Below, one piece after another: positions 23,864-24,400 of a stretch of 24,400 bases of DNA. The stretch is taken from contig JACMQP010000083.1 in the NCBI GenBank assembly GCA_014376915.1, forward strand, positions 1-24,400, written 5' to 3'. Under the pieces are notes generated by a model that did not search any database, was not told the DNA's origin, and saw only the letters and a program-made list of their open reading frames with translations. This stretch comes from Ramlibacter sp. (GTDB taxonomy: Bacteria > Pseudomonadota > Gammaproteobacteria > Burkholderiales > Burkholderiaceae). Within the stretch, counting starts at the first letter, position 1, and each line of letters opens with the position of its first letter. The translations under genes were made by a program, and so were the position numbers.

Positions 23864-24400
23864 ACAGGCCTTGCAGGTACCAGCGCGCCTGCGCCGGCTG
23901 CGCTTCGCTGTCGGCCAGCGAGGCCGGCCGCTCACGGTAGATCCAGACCAGCCCCACGGTCTCGCTGCGGGCGATGAAGTAATCACGCAGCGCGAGGCCC
24001 CTGCCCTCCTCGTCCCACCAGCCGGCCTCGATGCGCTGCGGCCGCGTCAGCAGGCGCAGCGGCCCCTGGTACTGCGGCGTGTCGCGCTGCACCACCAGCC
24101 GCAGGGGCTGCGGCAGCAGCCAGGGCGGATGGATGGCATCGGCGGGCGGCGGCCTGGCCTTGCTTTTCTTGCGCGCCGGGGATTGAGCGACAGCGGCTGG
24201 CTGCTGCGCCGGCACCCAGCGCTGCCGGTGCTCCGGCCGGTGGTCGGCATGGGATTGCGGCACCACCACCTGCTCGGGGCCCAGCCGGGCGCTCAGGCGC
24301 TCGACCAGCTGGTGCAGCTTGTCGCCCTTGACGCGGTCCTCCACCAGCAGGCTGTGGCTGGCGCCGGCCCAGGCCGTGGTGACCAGCGAGCGCAAGCGCA
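23856..24400 (-). CDS. imuB: ImuB, Y-family polymerase-like mutasome protein, C-terminal part (runs off right edge)
   Basis: A minus-strand frame enters from the right edge and ends at TGA 23856. The visible part of about 180 residues begins within a SLVTTAWAGASHSLLVEDRV-like region, has a basic low-complexity segment (ARKKSKARPPP), and closes with the characteristic ImuB tail: QPLRLVV, GPLRLLTRPQRIEAGWWDEE, RDYFIARSETVGLVWIYRER and RWYLQGLYA. ImuB is catalytically inactive in known cases and links the beta clamp, ImuA and DnaE2. The polymerase-like domain and clamp motif lie outside the window. The 8-base overlap with dnaE2 indicates an imuA-imuB-dnaE2 operon, normally LexA-controlled; its promoter is beyond the edge. 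Confidence 0.93.
   Translation of the reverse strand, partial: RLRSLVTTAWAGASHSLLVEDRVKGDKLHQLVERLSARLGPEQVVVPQSHADHRPEHRQRWVPAQQPAAVAQSPARKKSKARPPPADAIHPPWLLPQPLRLVVQRDTPQYQGPLRLLTRPQRIEAGWWDEEGRGLALRDYFIARSETVGLVWIYRERPASLADSEAQPAQARWYLQGLYA

Overview
The window is about 24.4 kb of GC-rich chromosomal DNA. Gene content and style point to a betaproteobacterium, most likely Burkholderiales/Comamonadaceae. Supporting features are the DnaE1 type, a LysR-pirin-DoxX-flavodoxin group, an ImuB-DnaE2 mutagenesis cassette and a caa3-like oxidase with fused subunits. The family assignment is inferred from the sequence without a database search. I see no prophage, integrase, insertion sequence, CRISPR array or rRNA. 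The region is dense with housekeeping and accessory metabolic genes.

Layout. 1-156 (-): start of an alpha/beta hydrolase running off the left edge. 245-922 (+): zeta-like glutathione S-transferase. 941-4405 (-): replicative DNA polymerase III alpha subunit (dnaE1). It is divergent from a zinc alcohol dehydrogenase at 4499-5521 (+), and the two promoters appear to share overlapping -35 boxes. 5522-5747: no intact gene, possibly a decayed reading frame. 5748-7494 (-): a pirin, DoxX, WrbA-like flavodoxin operon, divergent from a LysR regulator (7616-8557 +) that probably controls it. 8595-11301 (+): renalase-like FAD oxidoreductase, gluQ and trmB, the last two overlapping. 11298-11468 (-): a small reading frame broken by one in-frame TGA, directly after alaS (11477-14101 -). 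14206-14279 (+): tRNA-Gly(CCC), divergent from alaS. 14325-15206 (+): L-threonate dehydrogenase-like protein.

15203-19879: respiratory locus. A membrane-anchored diheme cytochrome c (-) is divergent from a three-gene operon (+): monoheme cytochrome c, cytochrome oxidase subunit II with a fused cytochrome c domain, and an 833-residue subunit I+III fusion. The three overlap at ATGA junctions. The set would form a caa3-like terminal oxidase with four heme c sites across the locus. The catalytic subunit keeps all heme and CuB ligands, but the conserved K-channel lysine is a glutamine.

19833-24400 (-): a PEBP/YbhB-like protein, then dnaE2 (imuC) and the C-terminal part of imuB, the SOS translesion mutasome, continuing off the right edge. 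dnaE2 carries an in-frame insertion that looks like a dispersed GC-rich palindromic repeat.

I did not find a clearly new multi-gene system. The points most worth checking are the oxidase with the altered K-channel, the TGA-interrupted small gene, the repeat-derived insertion in DnaE2 and the two compact divergent promoter regions.
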